A stretch of 40,625 bases of DNA. Origin: Granulicella sp. S190 (GTDB lineage Bacteria > Acidobacteriota > Terriglobia > Terriglobales > Acidobacteriaceae). A program made the position numbers and the translations under genes. Positions 16,654 through 26,073 of this stretch are shown in pieces; position 1 is the first letter of the stretch, and each line of letters begins with the position of its first letter. The notes under the pieces were generated by a model. That model was not told the DNA's origin and did not search any database. It saw only the letters and a program-made list of their open reading frames with translations. Location: contig NZ_LMUD01000014.1 of NCBI RefSeq assembly GCF_009766095.1, forward strand, positions 367,461-408,085, written 5' to 3'.

Positions 16654-18012
16654 CTAAATTAGTTCGTTCACCAACTGCCGAAACACGCGGCCGCGATGTT
16701 CATAGTTCTCAAACTGGTCAAAGCTCGAGCAAGCCGGCGAAAGCAACACCACATCGCCAGCCACAGCAGCCTTCGCCGCCTCCGCCACCGCAGTTTGCAT
16801 CGTTCCCGCTGCCACCATCTTCACGACTCCGTGCAACTGCCGCTCAATCTTTTCTGCAGCCGAACCAATCGTGTAAACAGCCTTCACCCTCTCCTTCAGC
16901 AACTCGGCCATCAACCCATAGTCCGAATCCTTATCTTTCCCCCCAAGGATCAGGTGAATTCCCTTGCTGAACGAAGACACAGCCTTCATCGTCGCGTCCA
17001 CGTTCGTAGCCTTCGAGTCGTTGTAGAACTCGACGCCATTTAGTTCCCGTACCAGTTCCAACCGATGCTCGACTGCCGTAAAGCTCGCCACAGAAGCCCT
17101 AATACTCTCCGCCGAAACCTTCGCTAACCGCGTCGCACATACCGCTGCCAGCGCGTTCTCGATATTGTGCGCACCCTTTAGATGCACCTCCGAAACCGGC
17201 ATAATCGGCTCCGTTGCTCCACCCTCCTTCTCCACCCAAACAATCACGCCATCCCGCACAAACGCACCGCGCCTAGTAGCCTTAGTCCCACTAAACCAGA
17301 ACACCTCGCTCTTAGCCTGTGCCGCACACATCTGCGTCACTCGGTCATCGCCGTTCAACACGAGAGCGTCTCCAGATCCCTGCTTCTCGAAGATCCGCTC
17401 CTTTGCCGCTACATACTTCTCAAAGCTCCCATGTCGGTCAAGATGGTCCGGTGTGATGTTGAGGATCACAGCAATCTGTGGATGAAACTCCTCGACAGTC
17501 TCCAGTTGAAAGCTCGAAACTTCGAGTACGTTCACAGTCTCCGGCGTGCTCTTCGCTACCAAATCGATCACTGGCAGACCAATATTCCCCCCGACTTGAG
17601 TCGATACACCCGCATCACTCAGAATCTTCCCCACGAGAGTCGTGGTCGTAGTCTTGCCGTTAGACCCGGTGATCGCCACCACCTGCCCCTTCAGATAGCG
17701 ACTCGCCAGTTCCAACTCTCCGATCACCGTCAAACCGAACGCCACCACCTGCTTCACTTCAGGAGTATCCATTGGTACGCCAGGCGAAACCACAATCAGA
17801 TCCTGCCTCCGAAACGTCAGAAGCCCATGCCCGCCGGATTCGACCATGATACCCGCTTCAAGTAATGCAGGAATTTCCTTCGCCAGCGCTACGGCACTTC
17901 GCGTATCGCTCACGGTCACGCGCGCCCCCTGCGCACGCAGAAACATTGCCGCCGACAAACCGGATTTCCCTAGCCCCACCACCAACACCCGTTTGTTCTT
18001 CAAATCCATCAT
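16654..18012 (-). CDS. murD: UDP-N-acetylmuramoylalanine--D-glutamate ligase MurD
   Basis: Cytoplasmic ligase adding D-glutamate to UDP-MurNAc-L-Ala. The N-terminal UDP-binding loop VLVVGLGKSGLSAAMFL is at about residues 9-25, the ATP P-loop GSNGKTTTTTLVG at 116-128, and NITPDHLDRHGSFEKY and the C-terminal NDSKATNVDATMKAV and LILGGKDKDSDY follow in the usual order. Its 452 residues are normal. It lies 12 bases after mraY. The start ATGATG has only a weak GTAGGC upstream, so coupling to mraY translation is probable. Confidence 0.97.
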   Translation of the reverse strand: MMDLKNKRVLVVGLGKSGLSAAMFLRAQGARVTVSDTRSAVALAKEIPALLEAGIMVESGGHGLLTFRRQDLIVVSPGVPMDTPEVKQVVAFGLTVIGELELASRYLKGQVVAITGSNGKTTTTTLVGKILSDAGVSTQVGGNIGLPVIDLVAKSTPETVNVLEVSSFQLETVEEFHPQIAVILNITPDHLDRHGSFEKYVAAKERIFEKQGSGDALVLNGDDRVTQMCAAQAKSEVFWFSGTKATRRGAFVRDGVIVWVEKEGGATEPIMPVSEVHLKGAHNIENALAAVCATRLAKVSAESIRASVASFTAVEHRLELVRELNGVEFYNDSKATNVDATMKAVSSFSKGIHLILGGKDKDSDYGLMAELLKERVKAVYTIGSAAEKIERQLHGVVKMVAAGTMQTAVAEAAKAAVAGDVVLLSPACSSFDQFENYEHRGRVFRQLVNELI

Positions 18013-18024
18013 GCCTACACACTC

Positions 18025-19161
18025 TCACCGCAGCTTCAAAGTAGTCAACGCAAACAATGCAAAAACAAGTGCCAGAATCCAGAATCGCGCAATCACCTTT
18101 GACTCAGACCAGCCCATCAACTCGAAATGGTGATGAAGCGGTGCCATCTTGAAGATTCGTTTTCCGTTTCTCAGCTTATAGCTTCCCACCTGCAGCATGA
18201 CGCTCAGCGCCTCAAGAATAAACACGCCACCAATAAACGGTAGTAACAGCTCTTGCTTGATGACAACCGCCACCGTACCGATAGCTCCACCCAACGCAAG
18301 ACTTCCTACATCCCCCATGAAGATCTCAGCCGGATGGGCGTTGTACCAAAGGAACCCTATGCTCGCACCGACCATGGACCCGCAAAAGACGGTAACCTCA
18401 CTGACCATTGGCATCCTCTGTAGTTCCAGGTAGTCCGAAAACACCACATGCCCGCTTACGTATGTCAGCACCGTAAGTGCAGCGGCCGCAATGATCGTGC
18501 ATCCGATTGCAAGTCCGTCAAGTCCATCGGTCAGATTCACCGCATTGCTCGCACCCGCGATCACAATCATCACAAATACTGCAAACGGCACAAAGACCAG
18601 CCAGTGCATATGTGGAATATGCCCCATCCACTCCCAGACCAGATCGGGCCGAAACCGCTTTGCAAATGGCACCATCAACCGAGTGGAATATCCGCCGCGC
18701 GTCTCCATCACAATCAGCGCCGCTGCTACCCCACCGCTCGCAACGAACTGGAATCCCAGCTTTGCTCGTGCCGTCAGTCCCTGATTTCGGCGATGCACCA
18801 CCTTGATATAGTCATCCGCAAATCCGATCGCACCAAATGCCAGGGTGGAAAGCATCACCAACCAAACATATGGATTCGAAAGATCTGACCATAGGAGCGT
18901 GGGCACTAAAATCGAGATACAGATCAGAACCCCACCCATCGTTGGGGTTCCACTCTTCTTCTGATGCGATTGCGGCCCTTCCTCCCGAATATATTGGCCA
19001 ATCTGAAACTCGCGCAGCTTTTCGATGACATACGGCCCGATCAATAAACCAATCAAAAGCGCCGTAAGGCTGGCAAACACCGTACGAAACGTGAGGTATC
19101 TAAAAATACGAAACAGCCGGAAATAAGGAAACAGCTTCTGATAGAGCAACCAATAGAGCAA
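18025..19161 (-). CDS. mraY: Phospho-MurNAc-pentapeptide translocase MraY
   Basis: Integral membrane enzyme that moves phospho-MurNAc-pentapeptide onto undecaprenyl phosphate, forming lipid I. About ten membrane helices can be traced. Motifs present are SGTPTMGGVLI near residue 91, the aspartate pair FADDYIKV, NLTDGLDGLAIG, and the terminal PLHHHFELMGWSE with its HHH. Length is 378. The start is TTG (19161) with GGAGG only four bases ahead; no ATG fits the N-terminus. A 139-base gap to the unknown gene upstream is the longest inside this block, so an internal promoter is possible. Confidence 0.96.
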   Translation of the reverse strand: MLYWLLYQKLFPYFRLFRIFRYLTFRTVFASLTALLIGLLIGPYVIEKLREFQIGQYIREEGPQSHQKKSGTPTMGGVLICISILVPTLLWSDLSNPYVWLVMLSTLAFGAIGFADDYIKVVHRRNQGLTARAKLGFQFVASGGVAAALIVMETRGGYSTRLMVPFAKRFRPDLVWEWMGHIPHMHWLVFVPFAVFVMIVIAGASNAVNLTDGLDGLAIGCTIIAAAALTVLTYVSGHVVFSDYLELQRMPMVSEVTVFCGSMVGASIGFLWYNAHPAEIFMGDVGSLALGGAIGTVAVVIKQELLLPFIGGVFILEALSVMLQVGSYKLRNGKRIFKMAPLHHHFELMGWSESKVIARFWILALVFALFALTTLKLR

Positions 19162-19300
19162 AATGCCTCCGTCTTTTACCCGCAGCTTATGCCCGTTTTG
19201 TTGCGAGTCACGGCTATCTTAACAGCACCGTGCCCTGAGACCTTCGGTTATCTCATGTGTGAACCAAGCCGAATCCCACTTGGTCTGGGAGCCATCGCAA

Positions 19301-19924
19301 TCAAAGCCCATTCTCAAGAGCAAAGCAGAGTGCATCCGCGGCCATGGCAAGCTCAAACGCCAGATGAGCATCGTGATCCGAATCCTCGGCTTGTCGCAGT
19401 AACTCAACGGTCACCGGAAAGAGATCTGCTCCCTTACCCCGCTCTGCGTGCTCTATCTTCTCCAATCTGTGATCTGTTCCCGCAATAAACTTCTCCAGCC
19501 AAGCCGGTGGTGGCGACGCAACCTTCTGCCTGTGCTTATCCCTTGCCGCATAAAGACCGGCCAGCGAAAGATGCTCCGCGGCACGCAAAACCCCGATCGC
19601 CCGCAGCACAAACTTATTGCCGTCTTCACCCTCCGTGGCTTTGCGATACAGCTTCACGCCTCGATTCAGTAAGTCGCGCAGATCTTCTCCGGTACCTTTT
19701 TCCATCAGCGAAATCACTACAGAAGCTCGTTGCATGTGGTGAAACGCCGTCATAAGGCCATGGTCCGCGGCATAAATAACCGTCGTCGCGACAGCTTTTC
19801 CCCCAATATGTTTCGTAGTCTTTTTTATGCGCTTTTTTGTCGAGTTTTTAACTAATTTCTTTGCGTGCTTCTTCAGCGCAGATCCAGATTCTTTCCTGAC
19901 ACGTGTACTTCCCTTATCTGCCAT
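19301..19924 (-). CDS. Unrecognised basic, helical protein inside the dcw cluster
   Basis: 207 residues, family not recognised. The first 50 residues are strongly basic (KKHAKK, KNSTKKRIKKTTKH) and could bind nucleic acid, polyphosphate or anionic lipid. A short hydrophobic stretch (GKAVATTVIYAADHGLMTAF) comes next. The rest looks like amphipathic helices rich in Glu, His, Ala and Leu (VLRAAEHLSLAGLYAARDKH, HDAHLAFELAMAADALCFALE), perhaps a helical bundle. I start at ATG 19924, with ACGGAG eight bases upstream; an ATG at 19960 lacks support. It sits between murF and mraY in the same direction, where no extra gene is usual, 61 bases after murF. The Lys-coding part is AT-rich against its neighbours. 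Confidence 0.75.
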   Translation of the reverse strand: MADKGSTRVRKESGSALKKHAKKLVKNSTKKRIKKTTKHIGGKAVATTVIYAADHGLMTAFHHMQRASVVISLMEKGTGEDLRDLLNRGVKLYRKATEGEDGNKFVLRAIGVLRAAEHLSLAGLYAARDKHRQKVASPPPAWLEKFIAGTDHRLEKIEHAERGKGADLFPVTVELLRQAEDSDHDAHLAFELAMAADALCFALENGL

Positions 19925-19985
19925 AGTTGCGCTCCGTAGGGTCTCATTAGGCTTCCTCACTCCGATGCTTGATCTTCTGGGCCGT

Positions 19986-21374
19986 TCACTCCGACACTCC
20001 CGAAAGAACCGTCAAAGCTTTCTCTAATCGCACACCGCGAGATGCCTTCAACAACACTACGTCTCCTGCACGTACATTCGCAACCAGCCACTCGCCTGCC
20101 TCTTCGGGACTCGCTACAAATACCCCGTCAACGCCTGCCGCTCTTGCAGCATCCACAAGAGCTTCGGCCATCCCGCGGACTCCGAGCACAAAGTCCACCC
20201 CTCTCATTGCCATCCGCGAACCGCAGGCACCATGAAACACGGCTGCGTCTGAACCAAGCTCCAACATCTCGCCTGAAATTACAACGTGTCGTTCAGCCGG
20301 AATCGCCATCAGCGCATCCACCATAGCATCTAACGCTGTGGGATTGGAGTTGTAGCAGTCGTTGATCAGCAGCGCCCCGCGCCACGCCAGCACCTCACCC
20401 CGTTTGTCGCTGGCGCGCATCTCACTCACCGCCGCAGCACATTCGTCGAGCCCCATCCCGCTCTGCAGCCCTGCAGCAATGGCAGCGAGTGCGTTCGGTA
20501 CATTGTGCCGGCCGAGCATCCGCATCTGGACACTTGCCCGCATGCCTTGAGCCTCTACCGTAAACACCACGCCTTCTGCGCCCACCTCCGTCACGTTGAT
20601 GGCTCTGACTCCGGCACCCTCGCCTAATCCATAGAACACTGCTCGGCTCCCAAGTCCGCGGCCAAATGCAGCTACATAAGCATCATCAAAGTTTAAGATA
20701 GCCAAACCGTCCTGCGGCAGCGCTTCAATTAACTCATATTTAGCGCGTGCAATTCCGACTATTCCTTCTGGGAAAAATTCAAGGTGCACCGGTGCCACAT
20801 TCGAAACAATCGCCCAATCTGGTTCAGCGATCTTCGCTAGAGCAGAGATCTCACCTGCATGATTCATCCCCATCTCGATGACCGCGACTTCGTGTTCTCT
20901 TTCCAGTTTCAAAAGCTGCAATGGCACACCAAATTCGTTATTCAGATTCCCAGCTGACTTCAGAACTTTGAACTTTGAACCCAAAACCTGAGCGATAGCC
21001 TCTTTGGTGGTCGTCTTGCCAGCCGATCCGGTAACTCCAATCACTCTTCCGCCCCATAGTCGACGTACAGCATGTGCTAGTTGTTGGAGAGCCCGAAGGA
21101 CACAGCCTTCGCAGTCTGCCACCTGCAATAGACGTCTCTCATCTACATCAGAAGGCACGAGCCAACTATTGCTCACCACCGCAGCTACAGCGCCATTCGC
21201 GAGAGCCCTAGACACATAGTCGTGACCATCCAACCGCTCGCCACGAACTGCAAAAAACAACTCACCCGAACCAATCGTTCGCGAGTCGATTCCGTACCCC
21301 AATGCCTCCACTGATGTATCGAATTCTCCATCCGCATGAATCCAATCTGCTACCTGCCCCAATGTAAGCTTCAC
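19986..21374 (-). CDS. murF: UDP-MurNAc-tripeptide--D-alanyl-D-alanine ligase MurF
   Basis: Cytoplasmic ligase that adds D-Ala-D-Ala to the UDP-MurNAc-tripeptide, completing the pentapeptide. It shows the N-terminal DSRTIGSGELFFAVRGERLDGHDY, the P-loop GVTGSAGKTTTKEAIA at about residues 113-128, VIEMGMNHAGEI, NDCYNSNPTALDAMV and VISGEMLELG, all in the usual order. Its 462 residues are normal. The start is GTG, overlapping the murE stop (GTGA), so translation is coupled to murE. Confidence 0.97.
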   Translation of the reverse strand: MKLTLGQVADWIHADGEFDTSVEALGYGIDSRTIGSGELFFAVRGERLDGHDYVSRALANGAVAAVVSNSWLVPSDVDERRLLQVADCEGCVLRALQQLAHAVRRLWGGRVIGVTGSAGKTTTKEAIAQVLGSKFKVLKSAGNLNNEFGVPLQLLKLEREHEVAVIEMGMNHAGEISALAKIAEPDWAIVSNVAPVHLEFFPEGIVGIARAKYELIEALPQDGLAILNFDDAYVAAFGRGLGSRAVFYGLGEGAGVRAINVTEVGAEGVVFTVEAQGMRASVQMRMLGRHNVPNALAAIAAGLQSGMGLDECAAAVSEMRASDKRGEVLAWRGALLINDCYNSNPTALDAMVDALMAIPAERHVVISGEMLELGSDAAVFHGACGSRMAMRGVDFVLGVRGMAEALVDAARAAGVDGVFVASPEEAGEWLVANVRAGDVVLLKASRGVRLEKALTVLSGVSE

Positions 21375-22861
21375 GCAGTCCCCCTTAGAACATCAGCAGC
21401 TATAGCCACATCGTCAAACGGAATAGACCCGCCCTTGAGAATCTGCACCTTTTCATGTCCTTTGCCTGCGATCAAAACAATGTCTCCAATGCGAGCTGCG
21501 CGAATCGCAATCTCGATCGCACCAGCTCGATCTTCCTCAACAATGAAGGTCGTTGCGGTCTCTCGTACTCCAATCAAGGCATCTTGAATGATCACCATCG
21601 GGTCTTCGCTTCGAGGATTATCGCTCGTGAGAACCACTAGGTCGCTGCCCTCGCCAGCTGCCTTGCCCATCCGCGGTCGCTTCGTTTTATCCCTATCGCC
21701 ACCACAACCAAACAAAGTAATTACCCTACCGCCGTGCTTTTTGACCAAATCCCTCGCCAATGAAATCAGGTTTCGCAGAGCGTCATCCGTGTGCGCGTAG
21801 TCCACCACCACCGTAAAACCAAGCGACGACGGCACAACCTCGAAACGTCCCGGCACCTGACTCCCCGAAGCAGCCCCCGCAACAACCTCTTCCAGCGTCA
21901 ATCCTCTCGCCAATGCCGCGCAGGACGCCGCTAACAGGTTGTACACATTCACCCTTCCCGTCAACGGCGACCGAATCGGCACATCTCCGTTTGGAGTCTT
22001 AAAAACAAATGTCGTCTCACCTGCACGCAGCACCACATCCTCAGACCGATAATCGCCACCGTCCATACCATAGCGCATCACTTCCGACTGCAACGAACTA
22101 TGCGCTAATCGTTTGCCACCCCAAAAATCATCATCATTAATCACCGCGACTCTCGGAGGAGGACTCCCGACTCCACTAAACAATCTCGCCTTCGCCGCAA
22201 AATACTTCTCCATCGTGCCGTGATAGTCCAGATGGTCCTGAGTCAGATTCGTGAACATCGCCACATCAACCGACAATCCCCATACTCGCTCCTGCTCCAA
22301 CGCATGACTGGACATCTCCATCACTGCTTCGGTAGCTCCAACCTTCACACCCGCTGCAAATATCTCCAAGATGTCTCTAGATTCAGGAGTCGTATGGGGT
22401 GAGACACGCACCTCAAGTCCCACGTGCGTTTCAATCGTCCCAATTAGCACGCACGTCCGATGAACACTCCGAAGTATCGTCTCAAGCAGGAAAGCTGTTG
22501 TCGTCTTACCGTTGGTTCCGGTTACTGCACTTAGCGCAAGTTCGCGGTCCGGATGTCCCATCACTGCCGAACTCACCTCCGCTAAAGCACGCCGACCTCG
22601 CTCCACCAAAGCGGCACCAACTTTGGCATGCTCATGACGCAACTTCGCATAAGCTTCGCGAGAGTCCGTCACTACTGCAGTCGCACCCTTTGTAACGGCC
22701 GTCTCTATGTACTGATTACCATCAGTTGACTCGCCCCGCATGGCAACAAATACATCGCCAGATTCCACACGTCGCGAATCATACTCGACCCCGGAGACCT
22801 CGATTGGAGCACAAAAGCGATCCTCCGAACTCAGGCTGTTACAAATCGTCTCCCAATTCAT
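21371..22861 (-). CDS. murE: UDP-MurNAc-L-Ala-D-Glu--meso-diaminopimelate ligase MurE
   Basis: Cytoplasmic ligase adding the third residue of the stem peptide. DSRRVESGDVFVAMRGESTDGN is the N-terminal domain signature; the P-loop TGTNGKTTTAFL is at 114-125; TNLTQDHLDYHGTMEKYFAAK follows. The substrate-selecting motif is DNPR at residues 414-417 (DNPRSEDP), which in this family means meso-diaminopimelate rather than lysine. Its 496 residues are normal. No clear ribosome site precedes the ATG; the gap to ftsI is 46 bases. Confidence 0.97.
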   Translation of the reverse strand: MNWETICNSLSSEDRFCAPIEVSGVEYDSRRVESGDVFVAMRGESTDGNQYIETAVTKGATAVVTDSREAYAKLRHEHAKVGAALVERGRRALAEVSSAVMGHPDRELALSAVTGTNGKTTTAFLLETILRSVHRTCVLIGTIETHVGLEVRVSPHTTPESRDILEIFAAGVKVGATEAVMEMSSHALEQERVWGLSVDVAMFTNLTQDHLDYHGTMEKYFAAKARLFSGVGSPPPRVAVINDDDFWGGKRLAHSSLQSEVMRYGMDGGDYRSEDVVLRAGETTFVFKTPNGDVPIRSPLTGRVNVYNLLAASCAALARGLTLEEVVAGAASGSQVPGRFEVVPSSLGFTVVVDYAHTDDALRNLISLARDLVKKHGGRVITLFGCGGDRDKTKRPRMGKAAGEGSDLVVLTSDNPRSEDPMVIIQDALIGVRETATTFIVEEDRAGAIEIAIRAARIGDIVLIAGKGHEKVQILKGGSIPFDDVAIAADVLRGTA

Positions 22862-22907
22862 AAAAAGATGCTAGCCGAGAACCCAACCATCTCGCAGCAC
22901 AAATCGC

Positions 22908-25244
22908 TCATCGACTGAACCGTACCACGATCTCCGTCCCAGCAGGCACCATCATACCCGCTGCTGGCACCTGATCTCGAGCTAGTCCACTCCCCACCGC
23001 TTGCACACGTAAACCAACGGAATCCGCCCGTTCTACTACACCTCGCAGGCCCGTTCCCTCAAACGAAGGCACCGGAACCCGCAGTCCGGCATCCACCACG
23101 ACGGCCCCCTTCTCCTTCGTATTGGCCATTGGTGAAACTTTCTGTGCTGTCGACTGTGTGGAAGTTTCTGAGACAGAACTGGGAACGCCGTTTGCGTGGA
23201 ATGCCGTAAGCACCTTCGCCGGGAGCAGATTCAAGATTCCTGGTGTGCTCACGGAAGCCTTAGCTGTCATCGGAGCAGGCCTCTCGTTTACTGTCGCTAC
23301 CTCATTGGTAGCAGGAGCAGAAGGCCCCGGTGCTCGCAGCGGATCGTCTGCAGGCAAACTGTTCACATCGTCGAACATCGCGTTCAGGTCCGCCGTGCTG
23401 TCAGTAGGCGAGTCGTCAATAATATCCTTCTGCGCTACCTGCAACTCTTTTTTTGTCTTCAAAGGCTGGTCATGCGGCACTCCCAGATACTCCAGCACTT
23501 GCTGCGCCACATCCGCAAACACCGGTGCGCTCGCCGCTCCGCCGTAGTGCGCTGCTTCACCGCCAGCCGTAGGCGTATCGATTACCACGGCGATCGAGAT
23601 CGCCGGATTGCTCACGGGAGCAAAACCCGCAAAGCTTGCCACCAGTTTCGTGTGCGAATAAGTATGAGTCGCCACATCAATCTTCTGCGCAGTCCCGGTC
23701 TTGCCGGCGGAGCTATAACCGTTCAACGTCGCCAGCTTGCCCGTGCCCTCAGTCACAATGCCCTGCATCATCATGCGCATCTTGGCCGAAGTCATCTCCG
23801 AGATCACCCGATGAGCTCCATCAGGCAATGACAATGGTAGCTGATTCGATGGTCGAAACGCAGCCGGCTTCAACCTCGCATCACCCTTCATCTCATCGGT
23901 TGATTGCAACAGTACATGTGGAGGCATGTAAACTCCGCCATTCGCCAGCGCACTTACCATCGTCACGAGTTGCACCGGCGTGACGCCGACCTCCTGTCCG
24001 ATCGCCATCGATAGGATGCTTGTCGATCCCCACTTCTTCGGCGCCCGCAGCAGACCACGTGTCTCGCTCGGCAGCTCAATCCCAGAACGGTCGCCAAAGC
24101 CAAATCCGCGCATGTAGCCATAGAATTTATTCGGCCCCAGCTTTAGAGCCATCTTCGCCGCGCCCACATCGCTTGAATGCTCCAGCGCATATTGCACCGT
24201 TACCACACCGAAGTGATCGCTGTGGTCGTCATGCAGGGTGCGACCGTACATCGTCATCGCGCCGCCTTGGCAGTCCACCAGATCTGTGGGCTGCACACCC
24301 GCGCCGTCCAGCGCCGCCGAATACGTCACCAGCTTAAAGGTCGATCCCGGTTCATACACATCGCTTACCGCCAGGTTCTGCAACACACTCGAATCCATGT
24401 GCTTCTGGTCATTTGGGTTGAACCGCGGCGCGATCGCCAGCGCCAGAATCTGTCCAGAGTGCGGATCCTGTACCACTACCGTCCCATGCAGCGCTCTTGT
24501 CTTAAGCATCTGCGCATCCAGGGCCCGCTCTGCCATGTATTGAATATTCGCGTCGATCGATAGAACGAGGTTCTCGCCCGGCATCGGTTGGCTCTCTTCG
24601 CTGCCCAGCACATGCCGTCTCGCGTCGAGTGCAGTCAGCATATGCCCAGGCTCACCATGCATATCCTGGTCAAACTGCCGCTCCAAGCCACCTAATCCGA
24701 TGTCGTCCGTCCCCACATACCCCAGCACCTGAGCAGCCAGGTCATTGTTCGGATAAAAGCGCTTGAACTCTTTTTGAAAATAGACACCTTTCAAATTCAA
24801 CTCACGCAGACGATCCGCAATACTGGGATCGACCTTCCTCGCGACCCAGGCAAAGTTCCTCGAAGCGTTGAATCGCGCCAACATCTGCTGTTGCGAAGTG
24901 AAGTTATCCCGCGGATCGGCATGCACAATCTCAGCCAGTATCTCCGCCGCGCTGACGCGATTATCTCCAAGTTCGGAAGGCACGGCATACACGCTATCTA
25001 CCTGCACCGTTACTGCAAGCTCACGCAGGTTGCGGTCGTACAGCATTCCTCGGCGAGGCGCAACCTCGAACGTTCTCTGTTGTTGCATTGCCGCGCGATG
25101 CACAAAATCCGGATGGCGGACTACCTGCAGCCACCCTAGCCGCACGGCAATCATTACAGTCCACGCGAAAAAAAACAGCGCCACATAGGCGAAACGGATC
25201 CTCCGTATCGGAGCGGTCAACGTCTGCCGTGGCGCCTTGTTCAT
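22908..25244 (-). CDS. ftsI: FtsI/SpoVD-type class B penicillin-binding protein with PASTA domain
   Basis: Septal transpeptidase that crosslinks peptidoglycan and works with FtsW. Order: one membrane anchor (about residues 18-40), the PBP dimerisation/pedestal domain (about 57-215, starting with RTFEVAPRRGMLYDRNLREL), the transpeptidase domain (about 250-600), a Pro/Ser/Thr-rich linker, and a single C-terminal PASTA domain (about 712-778). The catalytic S-x-x-K is STFK at 301-304 and KTG is at 515-517. The SxN motif reads S-S-D (357-359), where E. coli FtsI has S-S-N. At 778 residues it is longer than E. coli FtsI because of the linker and PASTA part, a layout more like SpoVD or PBP2x. AGGGATGAG precedes the ATG. 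Confidence 0.94.
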   Translation of the reverse strand: MNKAPRQTLTAPIRRIRFAYVALFFFAWTVMIAVRLGWLQVVRHPDFVHRAAMQQQRTFEVAPRRGMLYDRNLRELAVTVQVDSVYAVPSELGDNRVSAAEILAEIVHADPRDNFTSQQQMLARFNASRNFAWVARKVDPSIADRLRELNLKGVYFQKEFKRFYPNNDLAAQVLGYVGTDDIGLGGLERQFDQDMHGEPGHMLTALDARRHVLGSEESQPMPGENLVLSIDANIQYMAERALDAQMLKTRALHGTVVVQDPHSGQILALAIAPRFNPNDQKHMDSSVLQNLAVSDVYEPGSTFKLVTYSAALDGAGVQPTDLVDCQGGAMTMYGRTLHDDHSDHFGVVTVQYALEHSSDVGAAKMALKLGPNKFYGYMRGFGFGDRSGIELPSETRGLLRAPKKWGSTSILSMAIGQEVGVTPVQLVTMVSALANGGVYMPPHVLLQSTDEMKGDARLKPAAFRPSNQLPLSLPDGAHRVISEMTSAKMRMMMQGIVTEGTGKLATLNGYSSAGKTGTAQKIDVATHTYSHTKLVASFAGFAPVSNPAISIAVVIDTPTAGGEAAHYGGAASAPVFADVAQQVLEYLGVPHDQPLKTKKELQVAQKDIIDDSPTDSTADLNAMFDDVNSLPADDPLRAPGPSAPATNEVATVNERPAPMTAKASVSTPGILNLLPAKVLTAFHANGVPSSVSETSTQSTAQKVSPMANTKEKGAVVVDAGLRVPVPSFEGTGLRGVVERADSVGLRVQAVGSGLARDQVPAAGMMVPAGTEIVVRFSR

Positions 25245-25341
25245 CTCATCCCTGCTTTATCGTTGTTGTACTTCCGATCCCTCATTCGTCAGAACTTCTC
25301 CGCTAAGTCGAACCACCTCGACCGCCTTCCGTCCAACACCC

Positions 25342-25863
25342 CTACTGAGCAATCTGCATTGAGGGAATACTTGCCTGTGCAAGCGCAGGAGCATTCGGAT
25401 CTCCGCCCTCCGGCCGCACCACTTGTCCCGGCTCCGGCTCGCTCAACCCAAGCTGTTTGGCGATCCGATCAATTCTGCCCGGATCCGTCAACTGCGCCTC
25501 ACTCAACCGCAGCTGCCGATTCTCCTCCCGCAGCTGTTCCACCTGTTGCTTCTGCGCCTCGACGTGATAACCAATCTCAATCGCCGAAAAGTGCTGCCAC
25601 ACATAAACCATCACCAGCACAAACAGCACGCTCATCACACCAGTAAACGTGCGCATCTCGCGCCGTCTCTCCGGATCATCCGCTTTCACAATGCGGCTGT
25701 TGTCGATATGCTTCGTGAAGAAAACCTCAGGCGTCGGTCCACGGCGCGCACGCCGCTGCGTCTCATACAGCTCACGATTCCGCGCTGTCAGCGACTCCGC
25801 ACGGCTCTGCGCCCGCGAGCCCAGCATCTCTAACTGTTGTCCTGCCATCGCCGAAGCTGCCAT
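25342..25863 (-). CDS. ftsL: Cell division protein FtsL
   Basis: Small bitopic division protein, 173 residues from the chosen start. It has a long basic cytoplasmic part (to about residue 88), one membrane segment (FTGVMSVLFVLVMVYVWQHF) and a periplasmic leucine-zipper coiled coil (HVEAQKQQVEQLREENRQLRLSEAQL), ending with RIDRIAKQLGLSEPEPGQVV, the conserved close of the FtsL core. FtsL pairs with FtsB and activates FtsW-FtsI. I start at ATG 25863 because GAGAGGTG lies just upstream; an earlier in-frame ATG at 25920 has no such site. The position between rsmH and ftsI is the classical one. Confidence 0.88.
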   Translation of the reverse strand: MAASAMAGQQLEMLGSRAQSRAESLTARNRELYETQRRARRGPTPEVFFTKHIDNSRIVKADDPERRREMRTFTGVMSVLFVLVMVYVWQHFSAIEIGYHVEAQKQQVEQLREENRQLRLSEAQLTDPGRIDRIAKQLGLSEPEPGQVVRPEGGDPNAPALAQASIPSMQIAQ

Positions 25864-26073
25864 CGTGCACCTCTCTGAATCTGCGTCGAAAACCCTGAGC
25901 CCAAATTTGCCACTCTCCAACGTACGAACCGGGCCGGGATCGCTATTGGAGGAAGGGACTTTTTGTTACAGAGTTGTCTTTCGCCTGAAAGAAGGTGGGA
26001 CAACCCCGGCCCGATCACATGTTTTCTCTATATATAGACTGCACCATTTTCAGTGCAACAGAGAATCTCTTAC

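Noticed and set aside
25930..26013. 9-bp inverted repeat (CGGGCCGGG) in the rsmH-ftsL gap as a terminator or attenuator
   Set aside because: The arms are about 66 bases apart with no U tract, and the downstream genes must be transcribed.
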